Shown in pieces: positions 10,480 to 21,472 of a stretch of DNA of 64,000 nucleotides (position 1 is the first letter of the stretch; every line of letters begins with the position of its first letter). Made by a program: the position numbers and the translations under genes. The notes under the pieces were generated by a model. It searched no databases, was not told the origin of the DNA, and was given only the letters and a program-made list of their open reading frames with translations. Origin of the DNA: Nymphaea colorata (lineage: Eukaryota; Streptophyta; Magnoliopsida; Nymphaeales; Nymphaeaceae); the NCBI RefSeq assembly GCF_008831285.2, contig NC_045149.1, forward strand, positions 15,898,578-15,962,577, read 5' to 3'.

Positions 10480-11555
10480 ATAAGTGTGGCAAGTGGAGTG
10501 AAAAAAAAAAAAATTACGGGATATGATTTTGTCTACATTTTTTGTGTTGGAAGGGAGAGAGAACCAATCTAGAGTTCCTGATTTTCTATACGCAATGTCA
10601 TAAGTGGTCAGGTATGGTCAGTTTTCTGGGGGAATTATAGACGCCTACCATGTGATGAAAGGACTTCTATTCTAGTCAATTATAAAAAAAAATAGTGCTT
10701 TCTTTGGTTATTACATGCCTTAATATGATTGAGTATTTGTATTATTGTTGGGATGAACTCTACATAAAAAAGTGCCCAAGGCTTGCTGGTCGAAATTGCA
10801 GAACACAGACATTTTGTCATTATAATGAACCTATGGTGGTTAGTGGTCAATGAAAGACTAGTCAATGAAGGTAGAGGAACAACCTTGATTGAACACTCGA
10901 TTTGGGAACGTTTGTTTTGAGCAATTTAAAGATGAATGTATACCTTCTTGTTAGTGAATCATTCAGTTTAGAATGTTACTTGCCTGTTGAAAAAGGACAT
11001 GTGCAAGTCGGAGAAAAGATTGTTAATCTATGCTGTCTTCCATCATGTTAGCTGAGTTTTTGTACAAAATATATCTTGACCATCATCCCCCACATATTCA
11101 GTCTTCCGTTTCTTGATACAATGGAACTTGAAGGCCTTGCTCTTTTTCTTCTTTCATTTTGGAGCATAAGCTTATATGCACGACAGGTATAGATCAGACT
11201 CTTGGAGCTACAATTGGGTGAGTTTTGCCTCCAAGCAAACCAAACTGGACCAGTCAATATCTAGTCTGTTCAAAGAACTTTTTCATCGTGATTTTTCAGT
11301 CTCTAGTTCAGTTGCTTATGCATTGGTGTATTCTTTCCATGTTTCATTTCATGTTATCAGGTGGCTAGTTGCTTTGTTTATATTGTGTATTAACTAACTG
11401 CAAGTCAATTTTCTTTTTGTCCCCCAACATTCCACTATTTCTGCCATCAAGCACCAGAAGAAACTCCATGGCATTATTGTCCAAACAATCATATCAGTAA
11501 AAAGGGGAAAAAATGCCAAAATGAAAAGTTTTTTTTTTTACATTTTTTTTGTTTC
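10480..11555. other. AT-rich intergenic sequence, nothing recognised
   Basis: The stretch has poly-A and poly-T runs (for example 10500-10513 and 11530-11539) and short chance frames only. No domain, RNA gene or element end was recognised. Confidence 0.5.
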
Positions 11556-11558
11556 TTT

Positions 11559-12776
11559 TTTCATTTTTTCTCTCTTTTTTTTTACATTTTTTACTTATCA
11601 GATTTTTATTTTCACATTTTTCACATGTTATTTTTAGGACCTTTTGGTTTTAACTTTTTTTTTTTTTTAAATTTGCTGGATTTTCTTGAGAAAAACAACT
11701 CTGTCGTATTATACCCAAGAAACAACTCTCTGTTTAATACTCAAAAACGATATTTGTGACAATTAATCAAACACATGCTGAATTTGGAAAGAGGAAAAAT
11801 ATCCTCCTCCACCTTATTCTAGTAAAACAATCCTCGGATTTAAACCCCATATTAATTACTGTTGACATGCATAGTTGCATATGTATGTGTGTCAGTACCA
11901 CTACTTAGCTTTTCGACAAGACGTACATTACAACCTTATTATGCATGAAACTACATTTACAAGCTGCACATGCAACTGCAGCTTATTGAAAGCCAGTTTA
12001 TGCCTTTGGGCATTGGAATTTCACTAGAAGCAGCCTTGAGAATGATTAAAAAGTGTTGAATATATGTGTTTTTGAACCCATTAGGCAGGCATTTTTACTT
12101 GCTTACCTAGATTGAGTTTAATTTACCTAGATTGATTTTAAGTTTTTACTGTTTAGCCTCTGATATTTGCATTTTTTCTCTCTTTTTTTTTACATTTTTT
12201 ACTTATCAGATTTTTATTTTCACATTTTTCACATGTTATTTTTAGGACCTTTTGGTTTTAACTTTTTTTTTTTTTTTTAAATTTGCTGGATTTTCTTGAG
12301 AAAAACAACTCTGTCGTATTATACCCAAGAAACAACTCTCTGTTTAATACTCAAAAACGATATTTGTGACAATTAATCAAACACATGCTGAATTTGGAAA
12401 GAGGAAAAATATCCTCCTCCACCTTATTCTAGTAAAACAATCCTCGGATTTAAACCCCATATTAATTACTGTTGACATGCATAGTTGCATATGTATGTGT
12501 GTCAGTACCACTACTTAGCTTTTCGACAAGACGTACATTACAACCTTATTATGCATGAAACTACATTTACAAGCTGCACATGCAACTGCAGCTTATTGAA
12601 AGCCAGTTTATGCCTTTGGACATTGGAATTTCACTAGAAGCAGCCTTGAGAATGATTAAAAAGTGTTGAATATATGTGTTTTTGAACCCATTAGGCAGGC
12701 ATTTTTACTTGCTTACCTAGATTGAGTTTAATTTACCTAGATTGATTTTAAGTTTTTACTGTTTAGCCTCTGATAT
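11559..12776. repeat. Near-identical tandem duplication, unit about 608-610 bp
   Basis: The sequence from CATTTTTTCTCTC at 11562 to CCTCTGATAT at 12166 is repeated immediately from 12170 to 12776. By eye the copies differ at one substitution (TTTGGGCATTGG near 12009 against TTTGGACATTGG near 12619) and a small difference in poly-T length. Such identity in non-coding DNA means a very recent duplication, or a local assembly artefact. Neither copy encodes a recognisable product. Confidence 0.92.
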
Positions 12777-13211
12777 AGTTGCCCAACTTTGTCACATGGG
12801 TACTACTGTAAAGGCAGCATACCCGTACTGGTCAAGTACGACACCGGTACTGGTACTGTTCCGAGTACTTCTTGGGTACTTGTCAAACAATACCAGATAC
12901 GGTCAACGTACTCGGGACCATATCCGTCTGATTTAGGACTCAATCAAAGTTCACCTAGTCCTTTACTATCCAAAGTTTAGGATTTCAGTTTTGTTCTTTA
13001 CACCATTTACACTTAGGAAACACATATAGAGCTGCATTTTCATATTTTGTTCAATAGTTTCTTCTTTAAAATCTATACATTTTGAATCATGAATGTGTTA
13101 TTTTGTTTGAATTCTTATTTTATGTTTTATATATCAAGTTTTTTTAAAATAGTTTGAACCCGTACCCGTACCGGCACCCGTACTCATACCTATGTGACAT
13201 AGTTGCCTAAG
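12777..13211. mobile_element. Non-autonomous TIR element (MITE-like), copy 1
   Basis: The left end reads GCCCAACTTTGTCACATGGGTA. The right end read in reverse is GGCAACTATGTCACATAGGTA, so the ends form an imperfect inverted repeat of about 20 bp. Behind them lie GTACCGG/CCGGTAC-rich sub-terminal repeats. The interior is AT-rich and non-coding. Two further copies with the same end motif (ATGTCACCT/AT + GGGTGCGGGT-like) sit at 14538-14745 and 23692-24026. The superfamily is not clear from the ends alone. Confidence 0.65.
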
Positions 13212-13740
13212 CTTTTATACATGGTCATGGATTGATTGTGTAATTGAAATAGACTTAGAAAGTATTGTTAGGAGGGATCGATTTGATAAGAGTTGTTGCA
13301 TATAGAAGGTATTGGCGGGATAGGTCGATTTGGGGGCAACTCGTGCGTCTGTTTGAGCTGTTTTCAATATGATTTCGTGATTCTGGATATAACTTATTTC
13401 ATCTTGTACTGGGAAATCGGGATACAACTTGATTGTTGTTTTTATGTGCATGCATGTATAAAGGTTGACTAATACAAGTTAAATGTACTTCTTATATCGT
13501 GTTTACTTGAATATTTGTTATTTTAATTGTTTGTTTAATTTTTTTATTATTTTAATAGTTATCATGTAATTTACCATTTTGATCATGAAGCTTACTTTTC
13601 AACATCTTGAGGCTTATGCCTTGGATCACCTCATTGCATTGAACTACATTGTTTCCAGGTAGTTGTTAAAACCTAGGGGCCTGGGAAAAGGAAGGGAAAC
13701 AAAGAGGGGGGAGCGGAAGGAAAAGCCAGAGTGAGTGACA

Positions 13741-15266
13741 ATGACGAGCAAAGGTCGAGGAGTCAGCGTCCCCACATACTCTCCAACAGTGGGTGCGAGA
13801 AAGAGTAGAGCATCCCGAGACTCAAAAGATGGATTGCGGGTCGATGGCCGCAACCCCCATCAATGTAGACCAGCATGTAGGCCCCCCTTCCCCTCTTCCC
13901 CAACTCACCTCTCTCTCTCTCTCTCTCTCTCTCTGACTAAGTGATGTTCTGGGTATTGCAGTTATGAGAACGGGCGCAGTGAATGCAGCAGTTGGTTCTG
14001 CTTATGCTGAATTTGGCAGCACAAAGGTCATTGTTTCAGTGTAAGCAGGCAGTTGTCCCCTTTAGCTGGGTTTTTTATTTTCCTATTTATTTTTAGCTTT
14101 TCCTGGTGCTATGAACTATGAATGGTTATTTCTTCATGGTCAAAGAATGAATGACAGGCTTCCATATTCTTGTGGTCAAGTAATTTGTGCAGCCAAAGGT
14201 TAATATGATTTGGATACTCCCTGACTCCCTGTGACCCGATCATATTCAGTTTTAGTCCTTTAATCGAGCGCACGGTTCTTTGGATAAGCGGTAATATCCA
14301 CCTTGTTCCTTTGGGCTTGAAATTGGTCTTCAAGGTGACACATATATGTCCACTCAATATCTTCTGTTGCTTGTATTTTGGTGAATATTTCTGTTGCTTC
14401 TATCCCCTAACACATAAGGTTAGTATATATTGGGCAGTCAGACAACTGCGTTGATGAAGTGCTAAAAAATTGTTCTTTAATACCTTATTTCATATGAAGT
14501 AGTACATATAACTAGTTTTTTTAAGAAATATGTAACAACTTATGTCACATGGATGCGGGCATGAGTGCAGGTGTAGACACCAGTGTGAAACATTCTCGAA
14601 AAGCTTGGGTGTAGGGACATGGACTTACACACACATAGATTAGTATACAAAAAATACCAAAAAGTATACTAAATACAAAAAAAGAGTCAGCCATGTCTAA
14701 GCCATGGCCCATACTCGCACCTGTGTCCAGCCATATTGACACGTGTATGATGCCCTTTCAACAGTCTCTGTATGATAGAGGCATCAGCAAGTTATATTCA
14801 GCATGCAACTTGTGGAACACCATTGGTTATGGCTGGTTTTTTATTTGATGGATTTTGGGTGCTTAAGTTAGCTATATATTTCATTAATTCATGTCCTCTG
14901 CTTTGTTGTTTTAAGCAAATGTTTTCCCCTTTTTGCATTTCCTGTATATCATTTCAAGCACAAAGGTATTGTATTGTTCTGTCTCCTTCAATTTGTCCTT
15001 AGGGGATAATGGAACTGCACCATTTTTAATTTCTTGATATAACGATATAGCAGCATCTTATGCACTTGCAGTTTTACATGGAGTTACGTGTTTCAGCATT
15101 TCTATATTGCAGATTTGGTCCTAGAGAAAGTAAAAAAGCAATGGCATATAGTGATGTAGGGCGGCTGAATTGTAGTGTGAGCTTCATGACATTCTCCACA
15201 CAGATTCGTGGACAGGTTTGGAAAGGCATATGGAATCATTCATCTTGCTGTCATCTTGTGCTTTCA

Positions 15267-15314
<48 letters not shown>

Positions 15315-18300
15315 CTTACATCATTAGGTTAGCTGACTGCATTCTTTTACTTGTAGGGCTCAGAAGACAAAGAGATGTCCTCAATGCTTCATAAAGCTTT
15401 GGAGGGTGCTATAATGTTGGAGACTTTTCCCAAGACAACTGTAGATGTTTTTGCTTTGGTCATGGAGTCTGGTGGCGGTAATATCAGAACATTTTTGCTA
15501 TTGCGAGTTTTTAATTTATATTGTTAATGTGTCTGTTTACATTTCTTTGCTTACCTCTGTTTGGCATGAGGCAAGAACAAACAATTGTTAATCATCAGCC
15601 TTTTTCAGGAATTTGTTGGAATGTTTGGATCAGTGTTGTTAGATGCACACGCCTAATGCGTGAGGTGTGCGCCTCACTGTGCATCACCCACCCAAATGCA
15701 TCAAAGTGTTTGGGTGATGTGCTGCTACCTAAATCGTGCGCCTCATCCTAGTGAGGCGTACACCTCTGGGTGATGCGCAAGGCGTGCCTGATGCATGCGC
15801 ATCAGTCACACCTTTTTTTTAAAAAAAAAATTTAGACACTAATAAAAACTTAGCGTTTTTTTTGTTTGGTTTTTTGTTTTTAATGCCAAATCTCCATACT
15901 CTGAAGGGTTTTCAGTCAAAATTGAAAATCCTTTTGTTTTTGCTGTCTCATTTCTCATTCTACTATGAGTGTATTTCTTGCTTAATGCCACCGTGGGCCA
16001 TATTTTTATGCCATCAATTCCCACTGCCTGCATCCTATCTTAAGGCATTTATTGTCATTTTTCATGTTTTTCTTTAAATGTCTCATTTCTTGCCTGAATT
16101 GTTGACCTCGTAGGTAAACTGTAAACCTTCTTTTTTTCACTGCTTTATTCACAAGGCTCAAGCTTCAGTCACTCACCGTGTCACCCATCTCTCCAACAGG
16201 CGATGGTCTCCAACTTGGGGTTGAATCCCACAACCAGCAGGCATCTTCCTGTCCACCCCTCTCTTTCTACTGTTTTGCCTTCTCTCTCACTCGCCGTGTA
16301 AACCATCTCTTTCACAGCGATTGAATCCCACGGCCAGCAAGCATCTTCCTGTCTGCCTCTCTCTCTTTCTACTGCTTTGCCCTCTCTCTCTCTCTCTCGC
16401 TCTCTCTTTCCACCTTGGGCCGCTGGCTGGTCACCTCTCCACTCTCTGTCTCTCTCTCACTCACAGTTTTGCCCCTCTTTCTCTACCGTCACTTTCTCTT
16501 TATCTCTTTGGGTTAGCACTTCTTGGCTCAATAAATATATGGTTAAACTATGAATCGTGATAAATTTGCATACTTTAGCTTTATATCACGAATTCATAAT
16601 TGCATGTGCTATCTTAATTGCATTTGTTTGATTGATTGATTATCATAATTACGATTTGATCAGCGAAAGTTATTTTGAGAACATATTTTATGTGTTAAAT
16701 ATACATACTTCATGTAGTTTGTGACAAATACACATGCTTTATGTAGTTTTGTGCATATAAGGTATTGCTTGTGATAAATATACATACATTATAATTTTGT
16801 GTTGAAGATTACGCTTTATTCCGCCTCACTTTCCCCTGCCTCACTTGACAGGCTCAACGCTTCGCTTCGCTCATCTTATTTAACAGCATTGGTTTGGATT
16901 GTGTTTTTTTAATAATTTTCTTGCATAATTCTATGCTAGATATGTATGAAATTGGAGCCATCCAGTAAATAACTTCCTTTGTTATGTCAGACAAGGAACA
17001 AATTTGTACCTTGAATGCCCTTCCAGTATCTGGTCTAACTGCATTCATGACCAGCACCCTTTTCCCGTACCAGGTAAAAAGTGCCTTAACAAGACATTGG
17101 TTGCAGTGATGCCCATAAAGGCAATAGTGTACAGTGATATCTAAACTTTATCAATTCAAACTGTTCCTTAATGTTGTTCAAATTGTAGCTTCTCTCTATG
17201 TTAAATCTATATTATTGTCAACTAATTATAAAGGCCATTTCTACAATTATGATGAGTAGATTTCATCTGCTACCAAACAGGTTCAATTCAAAGGTAACAG
17301 AATGGTACCTACTATATCTGGAACAACTAGCAAACTAGTATAGTGTGCAATAATAGAGTGTATGTTGCATTTATTGACATGAGACTGAAACTGGTGAATG
17401 GGATATCATCCTTTCCCAAATTGCAAGTTTGGTTAATCATTGCAAGATCTGAAGTTAGAGCAATGACAGTTGCTTTTATGAGATTCTGATGGTTTAGTGA
17501 AGCTGCTACACCATTGACTTTGTTGATTGATTTTTTTGCTTCATAGTAAGCTAAGTATTGTCCTTGATCAAATCAATGGGAACTATTCCTAAGCTAAACA
17601 TTATAATTGAACTGATGTTGCTAGCTGCAGATATTGCAAGTTGAGTGATTTGGTTCCCTATATGTCTGACTGCAATCCACTTTTTCCATTCTCATTGCCT
17701 TCCTCTTGTTTTCCAACTTGTAGGGGATCTTCCTGTAATTATATCATGTGCAAGCCTTGCACTTGCTGATGCTGGGATTAAGATGTTGGATCTTGTAACT
17801 TCTACCTCTCTGGTATGTATGTTCTCTTTGTTGTGTAATACTTGCTTGACACCAGAAATTTTCTCATTTTTTTCTCCTTTTTTTTCTTCAGTATGGGGTT
17901 CAGTCCAGGCCACTGCTCCATCTCTTATTGGGGTAGAGCGGGGCTGAATGGGATATCATCATTTCCCAAATTAGTACTCACTTGACCACAAATTCAATGT
18001 CATTAGTACTCACTGTACAAAAAAATGTCATTAGTATTCACCATACCAAAAAAGGTTAGGACTCTATTGAAAGGTCAGGACTCATTATAAAAAGGTCAAG
18101 ACTAATTGCAATTCAATGTCATTAGTACTCACTTTACAAAAAAATGTCATTAGTACTCACTTGACCAACAATTGTATGCTATTAGTACTCACTTTACCAA
18201 CAATTGTATGTTATTAACCATACGAAACTTCTGGAAAGGTCAGGACTCATTATGGAAAAGTCAGTACTAACCATACCAAAAAGGTCAGGACTTTTTTTGA

Positions 18301-19661
18301 AAGGTCGGGACTTTCTTTGAAGGTTAGGACTCATTATGGAAAAGTCAGGACTAACCATACCAAAAAGGTCAGGACTCTGTTGAAAGGTTAGGATTCATTG
18401 CAATTCTTTAGGAAAAGTCAGAACTAATGAGAATTGTATGTCATTAGTACTGACCATAAAAAAATTAGTACTCACTTGACCAACAATTGTATGCCATTAG
18501 TACTCACTTGACCAATAATTGTACCACAAAAGGTCAGGATTCATAACAATGAAATGCCATTAATACCCTGCCCAAGTTGATATTAATCACATACCCTTGT
18601 TAATTTTCTGCCATGCTGGACCTGACCTGCATGGTCTACCTTGACACCTTATAGGTAGTAAGGCGACCTAATTTAATGCCCATCTTCGTCCTAGTTTTGT
18701 AGCAAATTTGACAAAAGAAAATCCTTGATTTTTCAATTTTATATATGTTTGTGCCTTCTTAATATGCAAAATTAGGTATGTTTTTCTTTATTATCAAGCT
18801 ATGAGTCATTGAAAATGCCTGATGTAACCATTTTCTGCTTTTCTGACTCTTGGAGGCTAAACATTCATACGCATTTATGAGTTGCACTTACTGACTTTGC
18901 CTTTGTATGTGATTCCTTAGTCTTGCCATGGCATGGACCTTGTTATTGACCCTACACTGGAAGAAGAGCGCTGTCAAGATGGTGGATTTATGATTTCTTT
19001 TATGCCTTCACGTAATGAGGTCACTCAGTTGGCCATAACAGGAGAGTGGTCGACTGCAAAAGTAGCTGAGGTATGAAAGTTTCTAGTATACGGTCTTACC
19101 ATGTTCTAGCATGAAAATCTTTTTCATGATAAGAACTCATGGAATGGAAATAATAATATGATTATATGGTCTAGAAGCAAGCTCTGAACTCCGGGGCCTG
19201 GTGGGAACGGAGGGGAGGCTACAACCTCTCTTCTGGGCTGTGGGCTTCATGAACTTCCTGCTCACCCGGAAAAGAAAAGGAGTGGAGAAATAATAATGAT
19301 AATAACTGTTCACCATTGTTAGTATCATCATTATCTTTGCTTTTTTTGTTGCTGCTGTTGTCTGTTGATAACTATAACTTCTGTTTTGTCTTGTTAAAAT
19401 TCTGTAGGACCGCTACGGTCTATTTTCTGTTGCCATGCGTTCTAAAAACAATACCTACTCATGGCTATGGCCTTGCCATGGTTTGTGGTATTTTATGTTC
19501 ATATGAGTACAGTTATGCTTTGTTGACTAGGTGGTTATGTTTGATGTTTGTTTCAAAATTTCTTTTGTCAGGCAATGGAGCTTTGCATAGATGCATGTTT
19601 GAAGCTGGGAAATGTCATGAGAGAATGCTTAAAAGCAGCAGCTACCTCTGTTTCCGAGTAG
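13741..19661 (+). CDS. MTR3: Exosome complex core subunit MTR3 (RNase PH-fold), 7 exons, 255 aa
   Basis: This gene encodes a PH-ring subunit of the RNA exosome, the 3'-5' RNA processing and decay complex of nucleus and cytosol. Exons: 13741-13876, 13962-14040, 15113-15215, 15357-15477, 17724-17812, 18921-19070 and 19572-19661. All have GT-AG borders and the phases close to 768 nt. The RNase PH domain covers almost the whole protein. Diagnostic stretches are KDGLRVDGR, RTGAVNAAVGSAYAEFG, FGPRESKKAM, SDVGRLNCSV, LEGAIMLETFPKTTVDVFAL, ISCASLALADAGI and a C-terminal TGEW block. The length agrees with plant MTR3 (about 255 aa). The start is the ATG in MTSKGRG; an in-frame GTG six bases earlier is not a plausible plant start. 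The phosphate and catalytic residues of bacterial RNase PH are not expected in MTR3, so a structural, RNA-path role is likely. Introns 2, 4 and 5 hold repeats, listed separately. Confidence 0.93.
13908..13934. repeat. (CT)n microsatellite in MTR3 intron 1
   Basis: A pure CT run lies just upstream of the branch-point/acceptor region of the 85-bp first intron of MTR3. A pyrimidine tract here may help acceptor use; length polymorphism is likely. Confidence 0.9.
14538..14745. mobile_element. TIR element (MITE-like), copy 2, in MTR3 intron 2
   Basis: The left end is ACTTATGTCACATGGATGCGGGCATGAGTGCAGGTGTAGACAC. The right end, GCCCATACTCGCACCTGTGTCCAGCCATATTGACACGTGT, is its degenerate reverse complement (CACCTGT against ACAGGTG; TGACAC against GTGTCA). 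The interior is AT-rich, with a repeated AAAAAATACCAAAAAGTATAC. It belongs to the same family as the elements at 12777 and 23692 but is older, with poorly preserved ends. Confidence 0.5.
15267..15314. repeat. (ATT)n microsatellite in MTR3 intron 3
   Basis: About 15 ATT repeats fill a third of this 141-bp intron between exons 3 and 4. The run ends about 42 bases before the acceptor. Confidence 0.95.
15634..16895. mobile_element. Probable inverted-repeat element in MTR3 intron 4
   Basis: The left part, 15640-15810, is full of GCGCCTCAC/GTGAGGCG words and folds on itself. GGTGTGCGCCTCAC (15664) pairs with GTGAGGCGTACACC (15751), and CATCACCCACCCAAA pairs with TTTGGGTGATG. The right part, 16808-16890, has CCGCCTCAC, TGCCTCACTTGAC and CGCTTCGCTTCGCTC, and ends in TTTAACAGCATTGG. 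This mirrors the left GTGTTGTTAGATGCACACG. Paired GAGGCG-rich ends starting TGTTGTTA/TGCTGTTA suggest a non-autonomous DNA element of about 1.26 kb. It contains no transposase. The borders are approximate. Confidence 0.4.
16200..16500. repeat. Roughly 100-bp tandem duplication with CT-rich sequence
   Basis: GTTGAATCCCACAACCAGCAGGCATCTTCCTGTC at about 16221 recurs as ATTGAATCCCACGGCCAGCAAGCATCTTCCTGTC at about 16320. Both are followed by CTCTCTTTCTACTG(T/C)TTTGCC. A CT microsatellite region (16380-16480) follows. The whole lies within the inverted-repeat element of MTR3 intron 4. Confidence 0.75.
17950..18560. repeat. Degenerate minisatellite of two interleaved ~30-bp motifs in MTR3 intron 5
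   Basis: One motif is CATTAGTACTCACTTGACCAACAATTGTATG, seen many times with small changes. The other is AAAAGGTCAGGACTCATTATGGAAAAGTC with CTAACCATACC links. They alternate irregularly over about 600 bases of the intron between exons 5 and 6 of MTR3. The sequence is AT-rich and shows no coding pattern. Confidence 0.85.
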
Positions 19662-19775
19662 TGGGAGCTTCCTTTGCAATTCTTGGTCTCCTCTGTTGCT
19701 GTCGCATTTTTTAGGCCATCATTCTTGGTCTTCTCACATTTAGGCAAACTGATGCAGCATAACCACTTGAACACA

Positions 19776-19778
<3 letters not shown>

Positions 19779-19808
<30 letters not shown>

Positions 19809-19810
19809 GG
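19779..19810. repeat. (GA)n microsatellite downstream of MTR3
   Basis: A near-pure GA run lies about 120 bases after the MTR3 stop codon, probably in or just beyond its 3' untranslated region. Confidence 0.9.
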
Positions 19811-19829
19811 AAATGGCAAGAAAATGCAC

Positions 19830-21400
19830 GGCATCTAAAAGACAGATTCTTAGGATTGCCCATATCACGGTTCCTGGTAGGGCCATTGTTTCAAATGCAT
19901 GTTTAGCAAGAAACTGTACTCCATCCAAGGGAGACTGTTCAATTGCCCATGGCAGGCTCTGTTACCCTGTCGCTTGATCTCGAGTTCCTCGTCCAGGTCG
20001 CTGTGAAGTCAGAATGGAGGGGTTTATGGACAAGCTTGTTCGAGCTTGGTTATAAGACGGTAACTGCTGCTGAAGGCTTTCCAGTCGCGCTGGTTACTTG
20101 CCCAACACAGCCACAGCCGCCATGATAGTTCATCCAGTTCAAGGGTGCTTTGCAGCCAGCATATGGATTCTTGTGCTGTCATATGGCTTGTAATTCGATA
20201 TTGTACCAGCAACCTGATCTATTGCGTTATTCCGCTACATGATTTACCTCCCATATTGCCAGTGGGAGGAGCACAGTGACATTCTCTGCATCCAAAGTTA
20301 GGAAAAGAAACGTATATATTTCCAAGGCACACATGTATAAGTTTTAGAAGGAAAATAAAATGGCATAAATTCGAGGAACTGGCCCTGGCCCTTTTAAAGT
20401 TCTTCGAAGCCGATTGACTGGTCGCGCAAATGGTGTCTGGATGATGTGTCACTGCTGCCGTCGCTCCTATTTTTGCCGTTTTAATTTATGTCCTCTTAAA
20501 ATATCTCACGTCTTTTGACCGAGGGAGTGAGAACTGAAAATATCTCCGGAGACTAGCGACGCCAAAGATAACTACGTCAGACCGAAACCCTTTAGTCAGA
20601 TTTAGTGAAAGACAATCGAACAGAATTTTAATCAGGCTACGCTCGGTTTCGAATCTCCTAAAGGAAAATTTGGACTTGACTTAAAAAGTTCAGTCTAGGT
20701 CTGAATCCGAACTATTGAAGAAGATTCAACTAGTAAGATATGGTAAACAGTGGATCCAACTCGAGTCCAAACTATTAACGAATATGATGGGGACTAATTC
20801 AATAAAAAAGCACCCTTATTTGTTGCATGATTTTACAGGAGCAATGCATTGCGGCTCATATCCTGGGCAACCACAAGATCCAAGTACAGATTCGGAGGGG
20901 CATGATTGCCAAAAGATAGTGTAATAACATTTCGAAAGATATGGTTTTTAACAAATTCGTCATATCGATATGTTTCCTACCATTCAGGAGTTGGAAATTC
21001 GCTCTCTCAAATCAAGTTGTGCTAGCATAAACAAGATTCATAAGATACAACAGGCAGGCATTTAAATTTTCCAAACTTTAGTTGCAGAATTAGAGAACCC
21101 ATTAGAACCACATCCTTTGCATTTGAAGTAACTATATAAGCCAAGGGATTGTCTCGCTTTATTGCCTAAGAACGAAATTTCATCTTAATATTATGTTCTT
21201 TTTTTGAACAAAGCAAGAAAGGGGGTACAACTGAACTACAGTTATCTTCATTTGGCAAAGGAAGTTCATAATGCCCGCAGCGTCCTTCCTCTTCATTTGG
21301 CGAAACGAGGGCCAAGCGGGTGAGAAATTTTATCCCTTTGCTGACGCTACATTTTACCTCGCTTTCGACCTAAAATCCGTTGAGTGGTCAGTTCCTCCTT
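19830..21400. other. Intergenic region between MTR3 and the chloroplast RNP gene
   Basis: This stretch contains only short chance frames. An AATAAA motif at 20354-20359 is far from the MTR3 stop and is not a convincing polyadenylation signal for it. The right end should contain the promoter of the downstream gene. No RNA gene was seen. Confidence 0.5.
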
Positions 21401-21410
21401 GATATATACA
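21401..21410 (+). promoter_or_regulatory. Candidate TATA box of the chloroplast RNP gene
   Basis: GATATATACA lies about 65-70 bases before the start codon at 21473. A TC-rich leader (CTCTCTATTCTCCATCCCCCC) lies between, as is common for plant 5' untranslated regions of plastid-protein genes. This is a motif match only. Confidence 0.4.
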
Positions 21411-21472
21411 CTATACACACGCTCTCTATTCTCCATCCCCCCTTCGCCTCGTTGTCTGAAAACCTTATCGCC

